Shown here: piece after piece, positions 37,611-45,106 of the stretch
Layout: every line of letters starts with the position of its first letter
Numbering within the stretch: the first letter of the stretch is position 1
Assembly: GCF_037023145.1 (NCBI RefSeq)
Contig: NZ_CP146091.1
Coordinates: 2,542,001-2,606,000, forward strand
DNA length: 64,000 nt
DNA from: Ralstonia sp. RRA
Lineage (GTDB): Bacteria; Pseudomonadota; Gammaproteobacteria; Burkholderiales; Burkholderiaceae
Reading direction: 5' to 3'
Made by a program: the position numbers and the translations under genes
Notes under the pieces: generated by a model
Database searches by the model: none
What the model saw: the letters and a program-made list of their open reading frames with translations, nothing else
What the model was told of the DNA's origin: nothing

Positions 37611-38414
37611 TTAGCTCTTTTGCGACACGTTGGTCGCATGCAAACCGCATTCTTTGCTGTCGCGCGATTCCCACCACCAGCGACCGGCGCGCACATCTTC
37701 GCCAGCGCGCACCGCGCGCGTGCAGGGCTCACAGCCGATGCTCGGGTAGCCCTTGTCGTGCAACGCGTTGGTAGGTACGTTGTGCTGCTCGAGGTAGGCC
37801 CAGACTTCAGGCTCGGACCAGTCGAACAGCGGGTTGTACTTGGCGATGCCGCGGGCGTCGTCGTCTTCGGCAAACGGCAGGTCGGCACGGGTGACGGCCT
37901 GCTCGCGGCGCTGGCCGGTCAGCCATGCATCGGCATCCTTCAGCGCGCGATTCAGCGGCACCACCTTGCGGATGTTGCAGCAAGCCTTGCGCAGTTCGAT
38001 GCTGTCGTAGAACGCATTCAGGCCGTTGTCACGCACGTAGGCTTCCACTGCGCGGGCGTCCGGTGCGTATTGCTCGACCGCATAGCCGTAGTGTTCACGG
38101 ATGCGATCCAGCATCGCCAGCGTTTCGGCATGCAGGCGGCCGGTCTGCAGCGTGAAGATCGGCAGGTGCGCCCGCACAGCTTCGGGGCTGCGCAGAATCG
38201 CATCCGTCACGACCATGTCTTCGGCGGCCAGGCTGGTGGCGAACTTTGCCACACCGTGCTTGGCGGCAATCTCGGCCAGGCGCTCGAACAGCGCGGCTTC
38301 CTTGGCGGCCAGGCCTTCGGCGGTGCCGGTGTAGACGGGGCGCGTCCACAGCACCGGCCGCCCGATTGCGGACACCGGCACTTCGGACACGGCGATGTCT
38401 TGCGTATCACTCAT
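37611..38414 (-). CDS. cysH: Assimilatory adenylyl-sulfate (APS) reductase
   Basis: 267-residue CysH-family reductase that reduces activated sulfate to sulfite with thioredoxin. The cysteine pairs Cys145-Cys146 (RKACCNIRK) and Cys228/Cys231 (GCEPCTRA) bind the [4Fe-4S] cluster that marks the APS-using branch; PAPS reductases lack them. The catalytic cysteine is in KECGLH (Cys256). Absence of a CysC domain or gene here agrees. Overlaps the DUF934 gene by ATGA. Confidence 0.95.
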   Translation of the reverse strand: MSDTQDIAVSEVPVSAIGRPVLWTRPVYTGTAEGLAAKEAALFERLAEIAAKHGVAKFATSLAAEDMVVTDAILRSPEAVRAHLPIFTLQTGRLHAETLAMLDRIREHYGYAVEQYAPDARAVEAYVRDNGLNAFYDSIELRKACCNIRKVVPLNRALKDADAWLTGQRREQAVTRADLPFAEDDDARGIAKYNPLFDWSEPEVWAYLEQHNVPTNALHDKGYPSIGCEPCTRAVRAGEDVRAGRWWWESRDSKECGLHATNVSQKS

Positions 38415-38959
38415 GCTGCGCTCGCCTCGGTCGCACGCTCGCGGCGGAACAGCGGGCGCGGTTCGTCGACGGCGCCCTGGTAGCGCACGCTGATCTCGCC
38501 GAAGCCGTGCAGCGCATCGTCGATGCTCTTGTCGGCGCGCACAGCGTAGGCGTCGAAACCGCAACGGCGCATGAAGTCGAGCTGATCGCGCAGCACGTCG
38601 CCGATGGCGCGCAGCTCACGCGTGAAGCCCAGGCGCTGGCGCAGCAGGAACGCCGTGCTGTAGCCGCGACCATCGCGGAATACGGGGAAATCCACCGCCA
38701 CTAGCGGCAGGTTCGGCAGGTCAGCTTCCAGCGCAAACGGCTCGTCGTCCGGAGCCAGCCACACGGCCAGCGTGCCGGCGCGCGCACGCGTCAGCAGCGC
38801 GTCGCGACTGGCTTGCCAGAAGGCCAGCGGCACGATGGCGTGCGTGGCGGCATCCACATCGGCTTGCGTCAGTTCACCACCTTCGGGTGCACGCAGCACC
38901 GTCCATTCATCGGCCACGATTTGCGGGGCACCGTTTTGCAGCTTGATGATCTTGCTCAT
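38411..38959 (-). CDS. DUF934 family protein of the sulfate-assimilation operon
   Basis: 182-residue protein starting MSKIIKLQNGAPQIVADEWTVLR with VDFPVFRDGRGYSTAFLLRQRLGFTRELRAIGDVLRDQLDFMRRCGFDA, the DUF934 signature. The family is found almost always between cysI and cysH in Betaproteobacteria and is thought to take part in sulfite reduction, possibly as an accessory or electron-transfer partner; its reaction is not established. No cofactor motif visible. ATG 38959 follows GAGGGAAACGAAC; it ends overlapping cysH. Confidence 0.88.
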   Translation of the reverse strand: MSKIIKLQNGAPQIVADEWTVLRAPEGGELTQADVDAATHAIVPLAFWQASRDALLTRARAGTLAVWLAPDDEPFALEADLPNLPLVAVDFPVFRDGRGYSTAFLLRQRLGFTRELRAIGDVLRDQLDFMRRCGFDAYAVRADKSIDDALHGFGEISVRYQGAVDEPRPLFRRERATEASAA

Positions 38960-38977
38960 GTTCGTTTCCCTCGGCAA

Positions 38978-40639
38978 TTAGGCTTCTTCACGGGCGTAGA
39001 CACGTTCCTTGAACGGGGCCATGCCGATGCGGTTGTAGGTGTCGATGAAGCGTTCGTCTTCCGCGCGGTTGGCGACGAAGGTGTCGATGATGCGTGTGAT
39101 CACGTCGGGCATTTCTTCCGCCTTGAACGACGGGCCGATGATCTTGCCGATCGCCGAGTCGTTGCCCTGCGCGCCACCCAGCGACACTTGGTACCACTCT
39201 TCTTCGTGCTTATCGACACCCAGGATGCCGATGTTGCCGACGTGGTGATGGCCGCACGAGTTGATGCAACCCGAGATGTTGAGCGACAGCTCGCCCAGGT
39301 CGTGCACGTAATCGAGATCGTCGAAACGCGCCTGAATCGCCTGTGCGATGGGGATCGACTTGGCGTTGGCCAGCGAGCAGAAATCGCCGCCCGGGCACGC
39401 AATGATGTCGGTCAGCAGGCCGATGTTGGCGGTGGCCATGCCGTGTTCCTTGGCGAGTTGCCAAAGGTCGAACAGATCGTGCTTCTTCACGTCCGGCAGG
39501 ATCAGGTTCTGCTCATGCGCCACGCGCAGTTCACCGTAACCGAAGCGCTCAGACCAGTCGGCCACCAGTGCCATCTGCTCGGCCGTGGCATCGCCCGGAG
39601 GCAGTGCAGCGCCTGGCTTGAGCGACAGCGTGACAGCGGCATAGCCCGGCACGCGGTGCGGATGCACGTTGCGGCTCACCCAGCGCGCGAACGCCTTGTT
39701 CTCCAGCAGCGCCTTTTCATAGCCAGCGTCGGTGTCGGCCAGCTTTTCATACGCGGGCGGCGCGAAGCATTGCGCCACGCGGTCGAACTCGGCCTGCGTG
39801 ATGGTCGACGGGCCGTCCTTGATGTGCTGCCACTCTTCTTCCACCTGGCGGGCAAATTCTTCCGCGCCGATGGCCTTCACGAGAATCTTGATGCGCGCCT
39901 TGTACTTGTTGTCGCGGCGGCCATGGCGGTTGTACACGCGCACAGCGGCTTCGATGTACGACAGCAGGTGCTGCCAAGGCAGGTCTTCCTTGATGATCGC
40001 GCCCAGGATCGGCGTACGGCCCATGCCGCCGCCGGCCAGGATGCGCAACAGCGTCTGGCCATCCTTCTCATATGCATACACGCCGATGTCGTGCAGTTGC
40101 GTCACAGCGCGGTCTTCGCGCGAGGCCGACACGGCGATCTTGAACTTGCGCGGCAAGAAGGCGAATTCGGGGATGAACGTCGACCATTGCCGCAGGATTT
40201 CCGCCAGCGGGCGCGCATCGATCACCTCATCCGGCGCCACACCAGCAAACTGGTCGGTCGTGATGTTGCGGATGCAGTTGCCCGAGGTCTGGATGGCGTG
40301 CATTTCCACCGAGGCCAGCTTGCTCAGGATGTCCGGCACCTCTTCCAGCTTGATCCAGTTGTACTGGATGTTCTGGCGCGTGCTGAAGTGGCCGTAGCCG
40401 CGGTCGTGTTCAGCAGCGATGTGGCTGAGCATGCGCATTTGGTTGGCACGCAGATGACCGTACGGAATCGCCACGCGCAGCATATAGGCGTGGCGCTGGT
40501 AGTACAGGCCGTTCTGCAGGCGCAGCGGCAGGAACTCTTCTTCCGTCAGTTCGCCCGAGATACGGCGGCGCACCTGGTCGCGAAACTGCTCAACGCGGTC
40601 GGCGACAAGGCGGTGATCGTAAGCGTCGTATTGGTACAT
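38978..40639 (-). CDS. cysI: Sulfite reductase hemoprotein subunit
   Basis: 553-residue siroheme and [4Fe-4S] enzyme that reduces sulfite to sulfide. The cluster cysteines lie in CPGGDFCSLANAK and ISGCINSCGHHHVGNIG; GYGHFSTRQNIQYNW and SGNCIRNITTD are siroheme-side motifs. No flavoprotein cysJ is adjacent, so the electron donor is not identified; DUF934 follows. It begins 81 bases after the stop of a polycysteine leader ORF, and its weak ribosome-binding region (GGATTGGA) lies in a potential hairpin. Confidence 0.94.
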   Translation of the reverse strand: MYQYDAYDHRLVADRVEQFRDQVRRRISGELTEEEFLPLRLQNGLYYQRHAYMLRVAIPYGHLRANQMRMLSHIAAEHDRGYGHFSTRQNIQYNWIKLEEVPDILSKLASVEMHAIQTSGNCIRNITTDQFAGVAPDEVIDARPLAEILRQWSTFIPEFAFLPRKFKIAVSASREDRAVTQLHDIGVYAYEKDGQTLLRILAGGGMGRTPILGAIIKEDLPWQHLLSYIEAAVRVYNRHGRRDNKYKARIKILVKAIGAEEFARQVEEEWQHIKDGPSTITQAEFDRVAQCFAPPAYEKLADTDAGYEKALLENKAFARWVSRNVHPHRVPGYAAVTLSLKPGAALPPGDATAEQMALVADWSERFGYGELRVAHEQNLILPDVKKHDLFDLWQLAKEHGMATANIGLLTDIIACPGGDFCSLANAKSIPIAQAIQARFDDLDYVHDLGELSLNISGCINSCGHHHVGNIGILGVDKHEEEWYQVSLGGAQGNDSAIGKIIGPSFKAEEMPDVITRIIDTFVANRAEDERFIDTYNRIGMAPFKERVYAREEA

Positions 40640-40650
40640 GACTGTTCAGT

Positions 40651-40740
40651 CCAATCCGGTCTGTGCCGGCATGCGATTCAATTGGGGGAAACGGTTCGTT
40701 GTGTGGCTGCTGGGGTCGTATCAGCGACAGCAGCAACACA
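40651..40740 (-). promoter_or_regulatory. Candidate cysteine attenuator hairpins before cysI
   Basis: On the transcript, TGTGTTGCTGCTG (40740-40728), which contains nearly all of the four Cys codons of the leader ORF, can pair with CAGCAGCCACACA (40712-40700), 12 of 13 positions matching. A second possible fold pairs CCAAT (40685-40681) with ATTGG (40655-40651) around an inner CCGG/CCGG and would cover the cysI ribosome-binding region. No U-run follows either, so control at translation or by Rho is more likely than intrinsic termination. Folding was done by eye. Confidence 0.55.
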
Positions 40741-40771
40741 TGGCGAGCGGCGTCAGCACGGTTTCACGCAT
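40721..40771 (-). CDS. Polycysteine leader peptide upstream of cysI
   Basis: 16-codon ORF, MRETVLTPLAMCCCCR, with four consecutive Cys codons (TGT TGC TGC TGT) just before the end. Its ATG overlaps the tauE stop (TGATG), so ribosomes ending tauE could re-initiate here. It ends 81 bases before cysI, the first enzyme gene of the operon. Polycysteine short ORFs acting as cysteine-responsive attenuators have been reported in mycobacteria; that this one works likewise is inference. Scarce Cys-tRNA would stall ribosomes on the Cys run and keep open the hairpin described at 40700-40740. Confidence 0.7.
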   Translation of the reverse strand: MRETVLTPLAMCCCCR

Positions 40772-41595
40772 CACGACACCAGCTTGATGGCCGTGACCGT
40801 GAGCGTGGCGGCAAGCGCGCCGCGCACCAGACGTTCCGGCAGATTCTTGGACAGGCGCGCGCCCAGCCAGATACCCGGGATGGAGCCCACCAGCAATGAG
40901 AGCAGCAGGTTCCAGTCGATCGTGCCCAGGTACATGTGGCCGAGGCCCGCCACGGCGGTCAGCGGCACGGCGTAGGCAATGTCGGTGCCGGCCACTTCGG
41001 CGCTCTTCAATTCGGGGTACAGGATCAGGATCAGCGTCGCGCCCACGGCACCCGCGCCGATGGACGACACCGTCACCAGCACGCCCAGCACCACGCCAAC
41101 GAATACCGTGGCCGCGGCCAGTACCGTGCCTTGCAGGCGATAGCGCGGGTTGCGGGCCAGCCAGCCCAGCACGCGCTGGCGGAACAACAACGAAATCACC
41201 GTCAGGATGACCGACACGCCAATCGTCACGCGGATGATGTGCATCCACTCCGCATCCAGAGTGCCGACGCTCTTGAGCACCAGCACCGTCACCAGCGCGG
41301 CGGGCAGGCTGCCCAGGCAGAGCCGCTTGACGATGTCCCAGCGGATATGGCCGTGGCTGCGGTGCGCGATCGTGCCCACGCCCTTGGTCAGCGACGCGAA
41401 CGCCAAATCCGTGCCCACGGCGGTGGCCGGCGAGAAGCCGAACATCAGCGTCAGCAGCGGCGTCATCAGCGAACCGCCGCCAACGCCCGTCAGGCCGACC
41501 AACAGGCCGACCAGCAAACCGGAAACCGTATAGGCGAGCGTCATAGCGCGGGGGAAAAGGGACAGTGAGGGCGTGTTATCACGAAGTTCGAGCAT
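40771..41595 (-). CDS. tauE: TauE/SafE family sulfite/sulfonate exporter
   Basis: 274-residue membrane protein with about eight hydrophobic segments and the TauE/SafE repeats (LLVGLLVGLTGVGGGSLMTPLLTLMFG and SSIGAGAVGATLILILYPELKSAEVAGTDIAYAVPLTA). The family exports small sulfur anions such as sulfite. As first gene of the cys operon it could protect the cell from excess sulfite or move sulfate; direction is not proven. ATG 41595 is used; ATG 41544 (MTLAYTVSGLL) is a good alternative. Neither has a ribosome-binding site. Confidence 0.85.
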   Translation of the reverse strand: MLELRDNTPSLSLFPRAMTLAYTVSGLLVGLLVGLTGVGGGSLMTPLLTLMFGFSPATAVGTDLAFASLTKGVGTIAHRSHGHIRWDIVKRLCLGSLPAALVTVLVLKSVGTLDAEWMHIIRVTIGVSVILTVISLLFRQRVLGWLARNPRYRLQGTVLAAATVFVGVVLGVLVTVSSIGAGAVGATLILILYPELKSAEVAGTDIAYAVPLTAVAGLGHMYLGTIDWNLLLSLLVGSIPGIWLGARLSKNLPERLVRGALAATLTVTAIKLVS

Positions 41596-41633
41596 CGTAA
41601 TGAAGTGGCCTCATATCCCAAACCAATAAAAAA

Positions 41634-41662
41634 TTGTTTGTTTATATGGGCTCGGTTATAAG
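41634..41662. promoter_or_regulatory. Overlapping divergent promoters of cysB and tauE-cys operon
   Basis: Plus strand (cysB): -35 TTGTTT (41634-41639), 17-base spacer, -10 TATAAG (41657-41662). Minus strand (tauE): TATAAA at 41646-41641 is a possible -10 box lying inside the cysB promoter spacer; its -35 is poor, as expected for an activator-dependent cys promoter. CysB is the likely regulator of both. Confidence 0.5.
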
Positions 41663-41707
41663 TAACGATCTGATCGCTCGCTTTTCTTCGCATCCGATCG
41701 CGCAGCC

Positions 41708-42649
41708 ATGAACCTTCACCAATTTCGTTTCGTTCGCGAAGCCGTCCGGCAGAAATTCAACCTGACCGAGGCCGCAAAAGCGCTCTATACATCACAACCT
41801 GGTGTCTCCAAGGCCATCATCGAGCTGGAAGAGGAGCTGGGTGTCGATATCTTCACGCGGCACGGCAAGCGCATCCGGGGTCTCACAGAGCCGGGGCGCC
41901 GCATCCTGGCCTCGGTCGAGCGCGTGCTGGAAGAGGTTGAGACGCTGAAACGCGTCGGCAAGGACTACGCCGCCCAGGACCAGGGCAACTTCACAATCGC
42001 CACCACACACACGCAGGCGCGCTACGCGCTGCCCAAGGCAATTGCCGAGTTCACCCGCAAGTACCCCAAGGTGCGCCTGTCTATTCAGCAGGGCACGCCC
42101 GCGCAGATTGCCGAGATGGTGCTGCATGACCAAGCCGACATCGCCATCGCCACCGAGGGCATGTCGCATGTGAAAGACCTGATCTCGATCCCAGGCTACC
42201 AGTGGCAGCATGTGGTGGTGACGCCACCCGACCACCCACTGCTCTCGCGCCAGCACCTGACGCTGGAAGACCTGAAGGGCTATCCGCTCATCACCTACGA
42301 CCAGCACTTTGCCGGCCGCCCCAAGATCGACCATGCCTTCGAGCTGCGCCAGATCAAGCCGGACATCGTGCTGGAGGCCATCGACGCTGATGTCATCAAG
42401 ACCTACGTGGAAGTGGGCCTGGGCGTCGGCATCGTGGCTGGCGTCGCCTTTGACCCCGAGCGCGACCGCAACCTGCGCGCCATTCCCGCCGGGCACCTGT
42501 TCGGCACCAATGTGACGCACCTGGGCATCAAGCAGGGCGCGTACCTGCGCGGATTCGTCTACACCTTCATCGAGTTGTTTGCGCCAGCGCTCACACGCAA
42601 GCTGGTCGAGCAACTGATGTCTGGCGAGCACGAAGCCTACGAACTCTGA
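41708..42649 (+). CDS. cysB: CysB-type LysR regulator of sulfur assimilation
   Basis: 313-residue LTTR of the CysB/Cbl subgroup: MNLHQFRFVREAVRQKFNLTEAAKALYTSQPGVSKAIIELEEELG, then FTIATTHTQARYALP, which in CysB is part of the inducer-binding pocket, and ITYDQHFAGRPKIDHAF. CysB activates cys genes with N-acetylserine or O-acetylserine as inducer under sulfur limitation. It is divergent from tauE-cysI-cysHDN, its expected target. It could be a Cbl paralogue instead. Confidence 0.88.
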   Translation: MNLHQFRFVREAVRQKFNLTEAAKALYTSQPGVSKAIIELEEELGVDIFTRHGKRIRGLTEPGRRILASVERVLEEVETLKRVGKDYAAQDQGNFTIATTHTQARYALPKAIAEFTRKYPKVRLSIQQGTPAQIAEMVLHDQADIAIATEGMSHVKDLISIPGYQWQHVVVTPPDHPLLSRQHLTLEDLKGYPLITYDQHFAGRPKIDHAFELRQIKPDIVLEAIDADVIKTYVEVGLGVGIVAGVAFDPERDRNLRAIPAGHLFGTNVTHLGIKQGAYLRGFVYTFIELFAPALTRKLVEQLMSGEHEAYEL

Positions 42650-42681
42650 TTCGCCTGAAGCCTGAATTTTCCGGAGATTGC

Positions 42682-43851
42682 ATGACGACCCGACGTCGCC
42701 TGTTATATGGCGTGGCGCTCTTTGCGAGCGCTGCCGCCATTGCCCTGCCCGCCCAAGCCGACATCCGTGTGGGTGTGGTGCTCTCGACCACCGGCCCGGC
42801 TGCGGCCATCGGCATCCCCAGCAAAAACACCGTGCAGATGTGGCCCGCCACCATTGGTGGGCAGCGCGCGCAGGTGATTGTGCTGGACGATGCGTCCGAC
42901 CCGTCGATGGCGGTGCGCAACGTGCGCAAGCTGATCGCCGAAGACAAGGTGGACGTGATCGTCGGCCCGACGATCGTGCCGACGGCACTGGCATCCCTTG
43001 ATGCCGTGGCCGAAGGACAGACGCCGATGATCACGCTGGCCGCCTCGGCTTCCATCGTGGAGCCGCAGGACGCCAAGCGCCGCTGGGCGTTCAAGATGCC
43101 GCAGAACGATTCGCAGATGGCGACGTTGGTGACGCAACACATGGCGGACAGCGGCGTGCACACGGTCGGCTTTATCGGCTTTACCGATGCGTACGGCGAG
43201 AGCTGGTGGCGCGAGTTCTCCAAGCTGGCTGACGTACGCAAGCTGAAGGTCGTCGCCAACGAGCGCTTTGCCCGCACAGACGCCAGCGTCACCGGCCAGG
43301 CGCTCAAGCTGATGGCCGCCAAACCCGACGCCATCCTGATTGCCGGCGCCGGCACACCCGCTGCTCTGCCCGAGCGCACGCTGGTCGAGCGTGGCTACAA
43401 GGGCCGCATCTATCAGACGCATGGCATTGCCAGCACGGAATTCCTGAAGGTGGGTGGCAAGGACGTGGAAGGCACCCTCTTCCCGACCGGCCCGGTGGTG
43501 GTGGCACGCGAACTGCCGGCCAACCACCCGGTACGCAAGGTGGCCGTAGAATTTGCCGATCGCTACGAAGCCAAGTACGGCCCCAACTCCGTCACGCAGT
43601 TCGCGGGCGATGCCTGGGGTGCCTGGCAGTTGCTCGACAACGCCACGGCTCGTGCGCTCAAGACCGGGGCCAAGCCCGGTACCCCGGCCTTCCGTGCTGC
43701 CCTGCGCGATGCGCTCGAAACCACGCAGAACCTGACGGTGCCCAACGGCGTGCTGAACCTGAATGCCCAGGATCACCAGGGCTTCGACCAACGCTCGCGC
43801 GTGATGGGCATCATCACGAACGGCCGCTTCGCTTACGCGGGCCCGCGCTAA
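42682..43851 (+). CDS. ABC transporter substrate-binding protein, branched-chain amino acid (LivK/HAAT) type
   Basis: 389-residue exported periplasmic binding protein. A signal peptide runs to about residue 26 (LPAQA-DIRVGVVLSTTGPAAAIG), followed by two Rossmann lobes of the Peripla_BP_6 family; AEDKVDVIVGPTIVPTALA and GFTDAYGESWW are typical. It has no permease or ATPase beside it; a separate liv cluster is at 61.7-64 kb. ATG 42682 follows CCGGAGATTGC. Ligand unknown. The next gene starts 21 bp downstream. Confidence 0.87.
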   Translation: MTTRRRLLYGVALFASAAAIALPAQADIRVGVVLSTTGPAAAIGIPSKNTVQMWPATIGGQRAQVIVLDDASDPSMAVRNVRKLIAEDKVDVIVGPTIVPTALASLDAVAEGQTPMITLAASASIVEPQDAKRRWAFKMPQNDSQMATLVTQHMADSGVHTVGFIGFTDAYGESWWREFSKLADVRKLKVVANERFARTDASVTGQALKLMAAKPDAILIAGAGTPAALPERTLVERGYKGRIYQTHGIASTEFLKVGGKDVEGTLFPTGPVVVARELPANHPVRKVAVEFADRYEAKYGPNSVTQFAGDAWGAWQLLDNATARALKTGAKPGTPAFRAALRDALETTQNLTVPNGVLNLNAQDHQGFDQRSRVMGIITNGRFAYAGPR

Positions 43852-43872
43852 ATCAATCCGTAGAGATTCGCC

Positions 43873-44757
43873 ATGACACGACTCGCCTTCATCGGCCTCG
43901 GCAACATGGGCACGCCGATGGTCCAGCACCTGATTGCTGCCGGCCACACCGTGCGCGTCTATGTGCGTCGCCCGGAAGCCGCCGACAACGCCCGCGCCAT
44001 CGGTGCCGAGCCGTGCAGCACGCCCGCTGAGGCGGCTCGCGACGCCGAGGTCATCTTTACCAACGTCACCTCCACTGCCGATGTGGAAGGCGTGCTGCTG
44101 GGGCCGGATGGCGTGGTCAACGGTGCGCCGCGCGGCGCGGTGTGTATCGACCACAGCACGATCTCCGCCGTGGCCACGCGCCGCATTGCAGCCGAGCTGG
44201 AAGCCGCAGGGCTGGAGTTTCTCGATGCGCCGGTTTCCGGTGGCACGGGCGGTGCGCAGAAGGCCACACTGTCGATCATGGTGGGCGGCAAGCCGGAGGT
44301 GCTCGAACGCGTGCGCCCGTTGCTGCAACTGTTGGGCACCACCATCACCTACATCGGCGGTCATGGCTCGGGCCAGGTTGCCAAGGCGTGCAACCAGATC
44401 GTGCAGGTCATCAACATCCAGGGCATTGCCGAGGCCATGCTGTTTGCGCGCGCCCAGGGCACTGATCCGTCGCGCGTGCTGGCCGCCATCGGCCCAGGCT
44501 TTGCCGGCAGCCGGATGCTCGATATGGAAGGGCCGAAAATGGCCGAGCGCAACTTTGCCGCCGGCATCGAAGCGCGCCTGCACGACAAGGATTTCGGCCT
44601 CGTGCGTGAAATTGCCCAGGAACTCGGCCTGCAGATGCCGGCGATGGAGCTGGTGGCCTCGCAACTCAATACGCTGGTCGCCAACGGCTGGGGGTATGAC
44701 GATACGGCGTCGCTGCTGCGCGTACTTGAGCTGCAGAACGAGCAAAAAGTGGGGTGA
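43873..44757 (+). CDS. Beta-hydroxyacid dehydrogenase family (3-hydroxyisobutyrate dehydrogenase-like)
   Basis: 294-residue NAD(P)-dependent enzyme. N-terminal Rossmann motif [20 protein letters not shown], substrate motif [25 protein letters not shown] and the catalytic lysine in [20 protein letters not shown]. Family members act on 3-hydroxyisobutyrate or tartronate semialdehyde; which one cannot be told here. It is closely downstream of the binding-protein gene, so both may serve one catabolic route. Followed by tRNA-Leu. Confidence 0.9.
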   Translation: MTRLAFIGLGNMGTPMVQHLIAAGHTVRVYVRRPEAADNARAIGAEPCSTPAEAARDAEVIFTNVTSTADVEGVLLGPDGVVNGAPRGAVCIDHSTISAVATRRIAAELEAAGLEFLDAPVSGGTGGAQKATLSIMVGGKPEVLERVRPLLQLLGTTITYIGGHGSGQVAKACNQIVQVINIQGIAEAMLFARAQGTDPSRVLAAIGPGFAGSRMLDMEGPKMAERNFAAGIEARLHDKDFGLVREIAQELGLQMPAMELVASQLNTLVANGWGYDDTASLLRVLELQNEQKVG

Positions 44758-44778
44758 TTGCGCCCTTCCCGGCCCGTC

Positions 44779-44808
44779 TTGTTTGGCTGGCCGGACTTCT
44801 GGCATAAT
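44779..44808 (+). promoter_or_regulatory. tRNA-Leu promoter
   Basis: -35 TTGTTT (44779-44784), 18-base spacer, -10 CATAAT (44803-44808); the expected start near 44815 is about 13 bases before the mature tRNA. Confidence 0.6.
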
Positions 44809-44827
44809 TGCCGGCTCAGCTGTACCT

Positions 44828-44912
44828 GCCCGAGTGGTGAAATTGGTAGACGCAGGGGACTCAAAATCCCCCGCCGCAAGGCGTGCCGGTTCGATTCCGG
44901 CCTCGGGCACCA
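44828..44912 (+). tRNA. tRNA-Leu(CAA)
   Basis: 85-nt class II tRNA. Acceptor stem GCCCGAG/CTCGGGC, D-arm with AAATTGGTAGAC, anticodon stem GGGGA/TCCCC around loop CTCAAAA (anticodon CAA at 44862-44864, reading UUG), a variable arm, T-arm GCCGG-TTCGATT-CCGGC and encoded CCA at 44910-44912. Confidence 0.97.
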
Positions 44913-44918
44913 GATTCC

Positions 44919-44952
44919 AAGCCGCTTCTGTTCATTCAGAAGCGGCTTTTTC
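44919..44952 (+). terminator. Intrinsic terminator after tRNA-Leu
   Basis: GCCGCTTCTG pairs with CAGAAGCGGC across a TTCATT loop, followed by TTTTTC. Confidence 0.9.
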
Positions 44953-45106
44953 ATTGGGCGCCCGCCCTGCCAGGCAGCGCCTCCTGCAGACGTGGGATAA
45001 TCGCACCTTTGCCCCGGGCACGGCTCAAGAGGTTGATCGCACGGGCGCGCGAGGGCCTTTATCCGCGTGGCCCGCTCCCACAATCGATCCTTCTTCAGTA
45101 CCCACA

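Noticed and set aside
44953..45106. Possible amino-acid leader peptide upstream of the second ilvD
   Set aside because: No short ORF rich in Val, Ile or Leu codons and no terminator hairpin between the tRNA terminator and ilvD.
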